This document shows positions 1 to 7,759 of a DNA stretch of 64,000 nucleotides, one piece after another. The position numbers and the translations under genes are program-made. The number at the start of each line of letters is the position of its first letter. The first letter of the stretch is position 1. Origin of the DNA: VAZQ01 sp963725065 (lineage in GTDB: Bacteria > Pseudomonadota > Alphaproteobacteria > Rhizobiales > Xanthobacteraceae); the NCBI GenBank assembly GCA_963725065.1, contig CAVRXD010000062.1, forward strand, positions 62,001 to 126,000, read 5' to 3'. The notes beneath the pieces are model-generated. The model was not told the DNA's origin. It made no database searches and saw only the letters and a program-made list of their open reading frames with translations.

Positions 1-555
1 GAGAACCTGCCGAACTCCTATCGCGACCTGCTCAAGCCTGAATGGAAAGGCAAGCTCGGGATCGAGTTGGAGGATTTCGATTGGTTCGCGCAGGTCGTGA
101 CCTACCTCGGCGAGGCGCGAGGGGTGCAATTGTTCCGCGACATCGTTGCCGCGAACGGCATCTCGGTGCGCAAGGGGCATAACCTTCTTGCCAATCTGGT
201 CGCCGCCGGCGAGGTGCCGCTGGCGCTTACGGTCTACGGCTTCCTGGCGGAGCAGGCGAAGCGCAAAGGCGCGCCGCTCGACTGGTTCGTGCTTCCGCCC
301 GCGGTCGCTCGCATGACCGCCCAAGGGCTCGCGCGCAATGCGCCGCATCCGCATGCGGCTTTGCTGTTCTTCGATTTCCTGATCGGGGAAGGCCAGCAAC
401 TCCTGGCCAGCCGTCAGTTCGTCACGGTGACGCGAAAGATCGAGACCCCGATCGATCGCGGCTCGCTCAAGCTCATCGATTCGGCGGCGATGCTCGATCA
501 GGCCCGCAAGTGGCAGGACCTCTATCAGAAGACGATCATCGGCGCGTCACGTTGA
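1..555 (+). CDS. ABC transporter substrate-binding protein, iron(III) type (5'-truncated by window edge)
   Basis: The frame is open from base 1 and ends at 553-555, giving 184 residues of C-terminal half only. The beginning reads ENLPNSYRDLLKPEWKGKLG, the typical hinge segment of periplasmic receptors of the Fe(3+)/thiamine/putrescine ABC class (SBP_bac_6/8), where a phrase like 'DLLDPKWKGK' is common. It should bind its ligand in the periplasm and hand it to an ABC permease that is not visible here. The next gene runs convergently, 58 bp away. A second receptor of the same broad class is cut by the right edge of the window (63020). The ligand cannot be told from sequence; 'iron' is only the family label. 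Confidence 0.8.
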   Translation, partial: ENLPNSYRDLLKPEWKGKLGIELEDFDWFAQVVTYLGEARGVQLFRDIVAANGISVRKGHNLLANLVAAGEVPLALTVYGFLAEQAKRKGAPLDWFVLPPAVARMTAQGLARNAPHPHAALLFFDFLIGEGQQLLASRQFVTVTRKIETPIDRGSLKLIDSAAMLDQARKWQDLYQKTIIGASR

Positions 556-613
556 CCACCGCCGCCTTGCTCCGCCTCCACGGCTTCACCGCCTGCAGGA
601 CGGCCGGGGTTGG

Positions 614-1726
614 TCATCGTTGCTCGACTTGGGCCCTTTGTTGGTCCGGCCGCAGGATCAGCTTCTGCACGCGCCAAGTCAGAATCTCGGCGACGTAGAG
701 CTCGTTCTCGGACGGGCAGGCCATCTCGTGAATCCATCCGAACTGCTTGAGCTGTTTGCCCGACTTGCCGAGATAGCCAAGCACCTTGCCGTCCAGGCTG
801 AGCTTGTAGATGCGGCCGGGATAGGAATTGGAGCTGTACAGCACCTGGTTCGGCCCGGGCGTGATGCACAGCGCCCAGGGTGCGCCAGGTGCGAAGCTGC
901 CGCCGGTTTGCAGATAGGTGGTGAGGTCGGGCTTGTTGCCGATCGCGGGCTTGGCGTTCTCGTCGAACGGCACGTCGATCTTGATCTCGCGCTTGAAGGT
1001 GCCGTCGCCGTCGAACACCTGGATGCGCCGGTTGTTGCGGTCGCCCACATAGATGTTGCCCTGGGCGTCGGATGCGATGCTGTGCACGAGGTTGAACTCG
1101 CCCGGCCCCTTGCCGCGCTGCCCCCACGACTTCACCCAGTCGCCGTTCTTGTCGTATTTGGCGACGCGCGAGTTCACGTAGCCGTCGCTGATGTAGATGT
1201 TGCCTTGCGCATCCCAGGTCACGTCGGTCGGCTGGCGGAAGCGGCCATCCACATGCGGGAGCGGCGGATTGGCGTTACGCTCGTGCGGATGGGCCTCGGT
1301 ATCGGACGCTTCGGACTTGCGTCCGAACACCATCTCGACGCGGCCTTCCGGGGTGAACTTCACCACCATGTCCGAGCCCTTGTCGGTCGCCCAGATATTA
1401 TCGTCCTTGTCGACCCGCACGGTGTGGGCGTAGGCCCAGGCGTAGAGATTCTTGCCGATCTCGCGCAGGAACACGCCGTTGCGATCGAATTCGAGAATTT
1501 GCGAAGCCGTGTTGCCGTATGCCGGGCCCTGGCTCGAGCCGCCGCGCGAATAGACGTAGATGTGCCCCTTGGAATTGACGGCCACACCCGCCGCCTCGCC
1601 GAGATGCATATCCGGCGGCAGCTTCAGGAGGTTTGCAACCGAGTTGTACGGAATTTCGGGCGGCGATTGCTGCGCCATTGCCGATGAGCTCAGCAGCATC
1701 AGGAGCCCGACAAGCCCTCGTTTCAT
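614..1726 (-). CDS. Secreted NHL/6-bladed beta-propeller protein (peptidylglycine amidating-lyase-like)
   Basis: The 370-residue product begins MKRGLVGLLMLLSSSAMAQQ, a clear Sec signal peptide, so it is periplasmic or exported. ATG at 1726 is chosen because AAGGGAGAT lies just upstream; the open frame continues 31 codons further but without signal-peptide logic. The body carries NHL-type blades with repeated phrases such as NIWATDKGSDMVVKF, NIYISDGYVNSRVAKYDKNG and NIYVGDRNNRRIQVFDGDG, which build a six-bladed propeller like that of peptidyl-alpha-hydroxyglycine alpha-amidating lyases. Bacterial members mostly have no proven substrate. It is transcribed divergently from the amidohydrolase at 1879. 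Confidence 0.8.
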   Translation of the reverse strand: MKRGLVGLLMLLSSSAMAQQSPPEIPYNSVANLLKLPPDMHLGEAAGVAVNSKGHIYVYSRGGSSQGPAYGNTASQILEFDRNGVFLREIGKNLYAWAYAHTVRVDKDDNIWATDKGSDMVVKFTPEGRVEMVFGRKSEASDTEAHPHERNANPPLPHVDGRFRQPTDVTWDAQGNIYISDGYVNSRVAKYDKNGDWVKSWGQRGKGPGEFNLVHSIASDAQGNIYVGDRNNRRIQVFDGDGTFKREIKIDVPFDENAKPAIGNKPDLTTYLQTGGSFAPGAPWALCITPGPNQVLYSSNSYPGRIYKLSLDGKVLGYLGKSGKQLKQFGWIHEMACPSENELYVAEILTWRVQKLILRPDQQRAQVEQR

Positions 1727-1790
1727 GGTGATCTCCCTTGATCGCGGCCAGCGGTATTGTGAGGACGATATGTTTTCCCGCCGATGGCTC

Positions 1791-1800
1791 AAGTATACAA
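1791..1800. promoter_or_regulatory. Candidate operator palindrome in the divergent 1727-1878 intergenic region
   Basis: The sequence AAGTATACAA centres on a perfect GTATAC palindrome (1793-1798) in a relatively AT-rich patch between the divergent propeller and amidohydrolase genes. GntR/FadR-type regulators often bind GTATAC-centred sites, but no such regulator is in the window. The assignment rests on position and symmetry only. Confidence 0.2.
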
Positions 1801-1878
1801 ACGAGCGAACTTGCAACACAATCGCATCGTCGGGTTTTCGTGCATCGGTGCGGCAGCCAATAAATCGGAGAACAGGAC

Positions 1879-2892
1879 ATGCGCTACGTCGATGCCTTCA
1901 ATCATTTCTTTCCCGGCCGCATCTATGAATTGCTGTTGCAGTCGCCGGCGGGCCAGAAGGATCTGGGCAAGCGGATGCGGGGCATCCCCGCGCTCTACGA
2001 CGTTGACGAGCGGCTGCGCGTCGTCGAGTTGTTCCCCGATTACAGCCAGGTGATCTGCCTTGGCATGCCGGCGATCGATCGGCTCGCCGGACCGGCCGAA
2101 TCGCCGGAGTGGGCGCGCATCGGCAATGACGGTCTTGCCGAACTGGTGGCCAAACATCCCGACCATTTCGTCGGCTACGCCGCCTCGTTGCCCATGAACG
2201 CGGCCGAGGAGGCGGTCAAGGAGGCGGAGCGGGTCTTGTCGAATGGTGCCAATGCCATCCAGATGCACACCAATGTTGACGGCGCCCCCATCGATCAGGA
2301 CCAATTCCTGCCGATCTACGAGATCATCGAGAAATCGGGCAAGCCGATCCTGCTGCATCCGATCCGCACGCGCGAGATGGCGGACTACCGCAGCGAAACG
2401 AAATCGAAATACGAGATTTGCAGCGTGATCGGCTGGCCATTCGAGACCGGCGCAGCGCTCGCGCGCCTCGTGTTCTCCGGGATCATGGACCGCTTCCCCG
2501 ATCTGAAAGTGATCTCACATCATCTCGGCGGCATCATTCCGTATTTCGAAGGCCGGGTCGCGCACAGTTGGGATCAATTGGGCGCACGCACATCGGATGA
2601 GGATTATTCGCTGCTGTTGAAGAAGCTCAAGAAGCGGCCGTTCGACTATTTCAAAGGCTTCTACGGTGATACAGCGCTGGCCGGAGCACGCGCCCCAACG
2701 GTCTGCGGCTTGTCGTTCTTCGGGGCGGATCACGTGCTGTTCGCCTCCGATTGCCCGTTCGACAAGGAAAAGGGCAGGGGCTACATCCGCTCCACCATCG
2801 AGGTGATCGAGTTGCTCGACCTGTCGCAGGCCGACCGCGAGAAGATCTGCCACAAGAACGCCGAGACCATGTTCGGGCTGCGGCCGCGCTGA
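1879..2892 (+). CDS. Amidohydrolase-2 family metal-dependent hydrolase or decarboxylase
   Basis: This 337-residue protein belongs to the Amidohydro_2 TIM-barrel family (ACMSD and gamma-resorcylate decarboxylase relatives). Metal-ligand landmarks are H160 in ILLHPIRT, H214/H215 in VISHHLGG and D291 in FASDCPFD. The N-terminal motif, normally HxH after the first strand, reads DAFNHFFP: H9 is present but the first His is replaced by F7. Members hydrolyse C-N or C-O bonds or decarboxylate aromatic acids, usually with one Zn or Mn ion. The start ATG follows the AGGAC of GGAGAACAGGAC. It is divergent from the propeller gene. Substrate unknown; the nearby Bug receptors and aromatic genes hint at a catabolic role. 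Confidence 0.8.
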   Translation: MRYVDAFNHFFPGRIYELLLQSPAGQKDLGKRMRGIPALYDVDERLRVVELFPDYSQVICLGMPAIDRLAGPAESPEWARIGNDGLAELVAKHPDHFVGYAASLPMNAAEEAVKEAERVLSNGANAIQMHTNVDGAPIDQDQFLPIYEIIEKSGKPILLHPIRTREMADYRSETKSKYEICSVIGWPFETGAALARLVFSGIMDRFPDLKVISHHLGGIIPYFEGRVAHSWDQLGARTSDEDYSLLLKKLKKRPFDYFKGFYGDTALAGARAPTVCGLSFFGADHVLFASDCPFDKEKGRGYIRSTIEVIELLDLSQADREKICHKNAETMFGLRPR

Positions 2893-2990
2893 AACCCCGG
2901 ACGGCAGTGCGTGCCGAAACAATCTGCTACGGTCCCGCGTTGGAGCAGCGCCGTCCCCGTTTGACGGCTTCTGAGCCCGGGAGCACTTAA

Positions 2991-3974
2991 GTGCTGCAGG
3001 CCTATGTAGTCGAAGGCAGGTCGCTCAAGCCCGTGTCCGGGGACCTCGCCAGCCTTTCCGGCGTCTATTGGATCGACATCTGCGAGCCAACGCCCGACGA
3101 GCAGAAGGCGGTGGAGCAGGCCCTCGGCATCCGGCTCCGTCTGCCGGAGGAGCCCGCCAAGTTTCAGATTTCTACCCCGGTGCGTTCGAGCGAAGGCGCC
3201 ATTACCCTCACCGCATTGCTGCTCGCCGGCTTTGATCTGCGCCGGCCGCAACTGCTCACCGTCCAGCTCATTCGAACCAAGGGCACGCTCGTCACGGTCA
3301 CCAAAGGAGCGTCCGGCGGTCTCGCGTGGCTGGCCCAGCAATGCGACGATTGCGTTCCGGCTGGTTCCAGCGACGCATTCCTCGTCCTTCTGGACCTGAT
3401 CATCGAATGCGCCACCGACCTGCTTGATCGTGTCGGCGATGACCTCGAGCGGATCAACCGCGCCCTGTTTCAACATCATGCCACGGCCAAGCGCCGGCTG
3501 CGGATCGAAGCCTCGCCGCGCCGGCGCACGCATCAGCTCGACCTGATCCTCACCGAGCTGGGCTACTCCCGCGAAGTGCTGGTCAAGCTGCGGCGAAGCG
3601 TGTTGAGCTTCCGCCGGGTCATCATCCTGCTGCAGGAGCGGGACGCCGAGAGCGCCTTGGCGGTCAAGCTCAAATCGTTCGAGCACGAATTGAAGGCGCT
3701 CGCGGAGGCCGAGGAGGACTTGTCAGCGACCAACGCCTTCATGCTCGACGGCGCGGTGGGATACATCGGCATTCTGCAGAGCCGGGTTATCAATATCCTG
3801 ACCATTCTCGGCGTATTGCTGACGCCGCCGGTTTTGGTGGCCAGCGTCTACGGCATGAACTTCAAGCATATGCCGGAACTCGATTGGTCCTGGGGCTATG
3901 CCTGGGCGCTGGGGTTGATGGTGGTCTCAGCGATCGTCATGTACGTCGTCCTTCGGGTGCGGGGGTGGCTTTAG
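2991..3974 (+). CDS. CorA-family divalent cation transporter
   Basis: The 327-residue protein has the CorA layout: a large soluble N-terminal domain, a long charged helical region (about residues 150-250), and two C-terminal membrane helices. The signature YGMNF sits at residues 287-291, right after the first membrane helix, with GMN at 288-290 forming the selectivity filter. CorA homopentamers carry Mg2+ or Co2+/Ni2+; ZntB relatives carry Zn2+. The start is GTG at 2991, and an in-frame stop (TAA, 2988-2990) immediately before it excludes a longer product. No regulatory riboswitch was seen in the 98 bp upstream. Confidence 0.9.
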   Translation: MLQAYVVEGRSLKPVSGDLASLSGVYWIDICEPTPDEQKAVEQALGIRLRLPEEPAKFQISTPVRSSEGAITLTALLLAGFDLRRPQLLTVQLIRTKGTLVTVTKGASGGLAWLAQQCDDCVPAGSSDAFLVLLDLIIECATDLLDRVGDDLERINRALFQHHATAKRRLRIEASPRRRTHQLDLILTELGYSREVLVKLRRSVLSFRRVIILLQERDAESALAVKLKSFEHELKALAEAEEDLSATNAFMLDGAVGYIGILQSRVINILTILGVLLTPPVLVASVYGMNFKHMPELDWSWGYAWALGLMVVSAIVMYVVLRVRGWL

Positions 3975-4041
3975 CCCTCCCGCGCAGCCATTGAATGCGC
4001 CGATCCCCGCCGTTATCCTCCGGGCGCCACCGGGAGGAAGG

Positions 4042-5100
4042 ATGTTCGCGCGCTGGACGGCAGTGATGGCGGTTACCGCTATGTTCGCGGTCGCCCCTGC
4101 GCACGCAGACGAGGTCGCGGACTTCTACCGGGGCAAGCAGATCGATCTGATCGTCGGCTCCGGCCCGAGCGGCGGCTACGACATCTATGCCCGGCTGCTA
4201 GCGCGCCATTTCGGGGACGTCATTCCCGGCAATCCGAAAGTGGTCGTGCAGAACATGCCGGGCGCCGGCAGTTTGCGCGCGGTCAACTACCTCTACAACG
4301 CTGCGCCCCGGGACGGCACGGTGATCGGCATGTTTTCGCGCAACATGCCGCTGATCGGTCTCCTCGGCGCGAATTCGAACGTCCAGTTCAAGCCGCGCAA
4401 GCTGACATGGCTCGGCTCTTCGTCGAGTTTCGTCAACGACGCGTACATCCTCATCGTACGCAAGGACGCGCCGGTGAAGTCCATCGATGAGGCGCGACGG
4501 GCCGACCTTCCGGCGCTCCTGCTCGGCGGCAATGCAGAAAGCGCGACCGGCAACGACGTGCCGATCATTCTGCGGGACACCATCGGCCTTCACGTCAAGC
4601 AGGTCGTGGGCTACCCGGACAGCACCGCGATCTTTCTCGCGATCGAGCGCGGCGAGGTGCATGGACGCACCGTCGATCTTTCCTCCGTGCGATCGATGCG
4701 GCCGGAATGGCTCAAGCCGGACAGCGGTTTTCGCGTGCTGGTTCAATTCGCCCGGGCGACCCGTCACCCGGATTTTCCCGACGTGCCCACGGCGCGGGAG
4801 CTCGCGAAGAACGAGGCGGCGCGGGCGCTGATCGAACTTGTTGAGCTTCCCTACACTCTGTCACGGCCTTTCGCCGCGCCTCCCGATATCCCCGCGGACC
4901 GCGCGATGGCGCTGCAGCGCGCGTTCCTCGCCGTCCACAGCGATGCGCGCTATCTGGAAGATGCGGCGCGACTCAAGGTCGATGTGAGCCCGATCGAGGG
5001 CGCCGGCGTTCTCCAGGCAATTGATCGGATCGCAGGCGCACCGCCCGAACTGCTCGAATACGTTCGCAGGCTCCTGGCCGAGACCAAAGGCGGCGGATAG
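4042..5100 (+). CDS. Tripartite tricarboxylate transporter (Bug/TctC-like) substrate receptor
   Basis: The start ATG at 4042 follows GGGAGGAAGG and opens a signal peptide (MFARWTAVMAVTAMFAVAPAHAD); an upstream in-frame ATG at 3991 would bury it. The mature part starts FYRGKQIDLIVGSGPSGGYD, followed by RLLARHFGDVIPG and VVQNMPGAGSL, all hallmark Bug-family segments of the periplasmic Venus-flytrap receptor. Bug proteins bind carboxylates, aromatic acids or amides and usually work with TctA/TctB membrane proteins. Neither is near, so it is an orphan receptor, as is common for this expanded family. The next gene, also Bug-type, is convergent 53 bp away. Confidence 0.88.
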   Translation: MFARWTAVMAVTAMFAVAPAHADEVADFYRGKQIDLIVGSGPSGGYDIYARLLARHFGDVIPGNPKVVVQNMPGAGSLRAVNYLYNAAPRDGTVIGMFSRNMPLIGLLGANSNVQFKPRKLTWLGSSSSFVNDAYILIVRKDAPVKSIDEARRADLPALLLGGNAESATGNDVPIILRDTIGLHVKQVVGYPDSTAIFLAIERGEVHGRTVDLSSVRSMRPEWLKPDSGFRVLVQFARATRHPDFPDVPTARELAKNEAARALIELVELPYTLSRPFAAPPDIPADRAMALQRAFLAVHSDARYLEDAARLKVDVSPIEGAGVLQAIDRIAGAPPELLEYVRRLLAETKGGG

Positions 5101-5153
5101 CGCGGTCCGCGGTCAGCGATACCGCTTCGCCAACAATGCGTGCGGCGGTTCGG

Positions 5154-6116
5154 TCACTGCGGCTCGATCTTGGCGACGCGCGCGACGTTGGTCCATTTCT
5201 CCAGCTCACTCTTGATATGCGCGGCGAACTCCGCGGGGGTGGTGCCGACCGGCTCCGCGCCGTCGCTGGCAAGCTTGTCCTTCATGTCCTGGGTCTTCAG
5301 CGCCTGCGTCGCCTCCGCGCTCAGGCGCGCGATAATATCGGCGGGCGTTCCCGCCGGCGCCACCAGCCCGTACCACTGGGTCGCCTCATAGTTCGGAACC
5401 CCCGCTTCAGCGATCGGCGGAATGTTCGGCATGGACTCGCTGCGCTTTCGGCTCGAGACCCCTAGCGCTCGTACCGCGCCGGATTCGATCTGCGGCTTGG
5501 CGGTGAGCGCGTTCGAGAACATGGCCGTGATCTGCCCGCTGATGACGTCGGTCATCGCAGGAGCCGTGCCGCGATAGGGAATGTGCTGCAGGTCCACATC
5601 GGCCAGGCTCTTGAACAGCTCCATGGCCATGTGCGGCGAGGTGCCGATGCCCGGTGTGCCGTAGGTGAGCTGCCCGGACTTTTGCTTCGCGAGCGCGGTC
5701 AACTCGGCGATCGACTGGGCCGGCACCTTGGGATTGACCACGAGCACATTGGGCGCGACGGCGGCCAGGGTGATCGGCGCAAAGTCGCGTACGGGATCGT
5801 AGGATACCTTCTTGTACATGACGCTGTTGAGGGCGAGCGTGCTCGGAACGAACAGCAGCGTGTAACCGTCGGGGGCGGCGCGTGCGACGCTCTCGATGCC
5901 GATCATGTTGCCGGCGCCGGGCTTGTTCTCCACGTAGAACTGCTGGCCTATCGCGTTGGAGAAATATTGCGCGAGCACACGCGCGACGATGTCGGTGCCT
6001 CCACCGGGCGGCGACGGCACCACGATGCGCACCGGCCGCGACGGATAGCCGGATTGGGCCTGCGCCTGGCCGGTCAAAGCACAAACCAATGCGAACAACA
6101 GGATTCGAGCCTTCAC
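5154..6116 (-). CDS. Tripartite tricarboxylate transporter (Bug/TctC-like) substrate receptor
   Basis: A GTG at 6116, seven bases after AGGGAG, gives a 320-residue product, the usual Bug length, beginning VKARILLFALVCALTGQAQAQ (Sec signal peptide). The mature portion has YPSRPVRIVVPSPPGGGTD, QQFYVENKPGAGNMIGI and ARAAPDGYTLLFV, the diagnostic Bug motifs. It is periplasmic and would bind a small carboxylate-like ligand. It probably shares an operon with the cupin gene upstream (6155-6631, same strand, 38 bp gap), so the two may serve uptake and conversion of the same compound; this is inference. Confidence 0.9.
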   Translation of the reverse strand: MKARILLFALVCALTGQAQAQSGYPSRPVRIVVPSPPGGGTDIVARVLAQYFSNAIGQQFYVENKPGAGNMIGIESVARAAPDGYTLLFVPSTLALNSVMYKKVSYDPVRDFAPITLAAVAPNVLVVNPKVPAQSIAELTALAKQKSGQLTYGTPGIGTSPHMAMELFKSLADVDLQHIPYRGTAPAMTDVISGQITAMFSNALTAKPQIESGAVRALGVSSRKRSESMPNIPPIAEAGVPNYEATQWYGLVAPAGTPADIIARLSAEATQALKTQDMKDKLASDGAEPVGTTPAEFAAHIKSELEKWTNVARVAKIEPQ

Positions 6117-6154
6117 GGCATTCTCCCTTAGGGCGTTTAATTTTCTAGAATTGC

Positions 6155-6631
6155 TCAGCCGGTCGCGTTGAGGACCTTGCCTGCGCGCTCCACCGGCTTG
6201 GCCGCGACCAGCACGAAGGCGACAACGCAGGGTTCGGTGCCCGGATTGGTCCAATTGTGAATGGTTCCCCGCTGCACCAGAACATCTCCCGCGCGCAGGT
6301 GGACAAGCGCGCCGTCGATCTCCATGTCGATCTCCCCCGACAGCACGATGGCGTAGTCGATCGAGTCGGTGCGGTGATTACGCGGCGCCACGCCGGGATG
6401 ATAAACGCCGATCCGGAACACGGTGCCGTTCGGATCGGTGGTCGCGACCGGCCGCAAGCCGCCGTCTTCCGTTCCGGAATTGTCGGCGGGAAACGACCCG
6501 GTCGACCAGACCACACAGCTTTCGTGGTTGGGCCGGCGGGACATCACGTTCTTGCAGATTTCGTCGATGGCGACGACAGCGCGACCATTGTCGTCATGTC
6601 CAGTCACGACGCGTCGGATTTTCAACGCCAT
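6155..6631 (-). CDS. Cupin-domain protein
   Basis: The 158-residue protein has a single cupin_2 barrel in its C-terminal two thirds: IGVYHPGVAPRNHRTDSIDY, then VLSGEIDMEIDGALVHLRAGD and VLVQRGTIHNWTN. The N-terminal third (MALKIRRVVTGHDDNGRAVV) is shared with a group of small cupins found beside catabolic genes. H in 'RNH' and 'TIHNW' could hold a metal. The start ATG follows GGGAGACAAGGA. It lies upstream of a Bug receptor on the same strand and divergent from an exported alpha/beta hydrolase. Enzymatic function unknown; an isomerase, dioxygenase or sugar-binding role is possible. Confidence 0.8.
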   Translation of the reverse strand: MALKIRRVVTGHDDNGRAVVAIDEICKNVMSRRPNHESCVVWSTGSFPADNSGTEDGGLRPVATTDPNGTVFRIGVYHPGVAPRNHRTDSIDYAIVLSGEIDMEIDGALVHLRAGDVLVQRGTIHNWTNPGTEPCVVAFVLVAAKPVERAGKVLNATG

Positions 6632-6697
6632 TCCTTGTCTCCCGATTGGGGTCGTGCCCTGCCGACGCGCTCAAGGGGGCGTACGTGCCGACCCCGC

Positions 6698-6705
6698 GTG
6701 ATCAC
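6698..6705. promoter_or_regulatory. Palindrome GTGATCAC in the divergent promoter region
   Basis: GTGATCAC is a perfect 8-bp palindrome inside CCGCGTGATCACCGCGTGAC, where CCGCGTGA is also directly repeated. It lies midway between the divergent cupin (start 6631) and alpha/beta hydrolase (start 6841), which is where a shared operator would be expected. No matching regulator is present, so this is a positional call only. Confidence 0.2.
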
Positions 6706-6802
6706 CGCGTGACTTTGGTCATGTACACTATCAAACTGCCGTGCACGAGTGGCCAAGGACGTCATCGACGGACGCGCAGACGAGGGCTCGATGCAAGGCC
6801 GC

Positions 6803-6836
6803 ACGGCTACCCAGGAGAGACGGCTACCCAGGAGAA
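6803..6836 (+). repeat. Tandem 17-bp duplication carrying the ribosome-binding site
   Basis: The unit ACGGCTACCCAGGAGA occurs at 6803-6818 and again at 6820-6835, period 17. Each copy contains the Shine-Dalgarno-like CAGGAGA; only the second is placed properly before the ATG at 6841. The duplication is perfect over 16 bases, so it is recent or maintained. Confidence 0.75.
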
Positions 6837-6840
6837 CGAG

Positions 6841-7656
6841 ATGGGCCATGAGAAACATTCGCCGACCCGGCGGGCGGTGATCGGCGACATCGCAATCGGA
6901 CTGGCGGCCGGGACTCTGGCCGCCGGAACGGAGCCCGCGCTGGCGCAGACCGAACGCAAGACTTTCGTTCTGGTACACGGCTCTTCCGCCGGCGGCTGGT
7001 GCTATCGGCGCGTCGCCGACATCCTGGAGAAACAAGGTCACAAGGTGTTCGCGCCGACTCTCACCGGCCTCGGCGAGCGTTCGCATCTCATGAGCGGCAT
7101 GATCACCCTCGATACCCATATCGCCGACGTGGTCAATGTCATTCGATGGGAAAACCTCGATAACTTCGTGCTCGTCGGCCATTCCTATGGCGGCTGGATC
7201 ATCTCGGGCGCGGCGGAGCAGGTCGAGAAGAAGATCGCCGCGATCGTGTTCCTCGATGCCTTCATGCCGGAGAACGGGCAGCGCGTGCTCGACACCAACT
7301 CGCCGCGCAGCCGCGCCGAGATCGAGGACGCGATGAAGCGCGCCGAAGTGTCGAGACCTGCGCCGCATCCATCGGTTTGGAAGGTGAACGAGAAGGACCA
7401 GCCCTGGGTGCAGGAGAAATTCACGGCGCAACCGATCGGGGTCGCTTTCACGCCAATCAGGCTGACCGGCGCGCGCGACCGCGTGCCGAAGAAGACCTAT
7501 GTGCGGGCGACCGGCTACGACAATCCCAATTTCGAGAAGGCCTATGCCAAGGTGAAGGCCGATCCGTCGTGGCGCACATTCGAAATGCCATGCGGCCACG
7601 AGGTCATGATCGATATGCCGGAGCGCACCGCGGAGCTTCTGCTGTCCGCGGCATGA
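6841..7656 (+). CDS. Exported alpha/beta hydrolase (esterase / hydroxynitrile-lyase-like), Tat signal
   Basis: The 271-residue product starts MGHEKHSPTRRAVIGD, with a twin-arginine pair before a hydrophobic stretch ending EPALAQ, so Tat export is likely. The catalytic core follows: FVLVHGSSAGGW forms the oxyanion strand-loop, GHSYGG (S115 is the nucleophile), an acidic residue near FLDAFMP, and a C-terminal His in MPCGHEVMIDMPE. The organisation matches the salicylate-methylesterase / hydroxynitrile-lyase branch of the superfamily. ATG at 6841 is preferred over longer in-frame starts because it places the RR motif at the N-terminus and has AGGAGA before it. Substrate unknown. Confidence 0.85.
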   Translation: MGHEKHSPTRRAVIGDIAIGLAAGTLAAGTEPALAQTERKTFVLVHGSSAGGWCYRRVADILEKQGHKVFAPTLTGLGERSHLMSGMITLDTHIADVVNVIRWENLDNFVLVGHSYGGWIISGAAEQVEKKIAAIVFLDAFMPENGQRVLDTNSPRSRAEIEDAMKRAEVSRPAPHPSVWKVNEKDQPWVQEKFTAQPIGVAFTPIRLTGARDRVPKKTYVRATGYDNPNFEKAYAKVKADPSWRTFEMPCGHEVMIDMPERTAELLLSAA

Positions 7657-7759
7657 CCGTCCGCGAGCGAAGTCTCCTCGAATCGAACTGCGAATTCGTT
7701 GCCGGTATTTGTCCGCTCGACGGTGTTTCGCGCGGCCCCGACGTGAAGACCGCGCCGGA

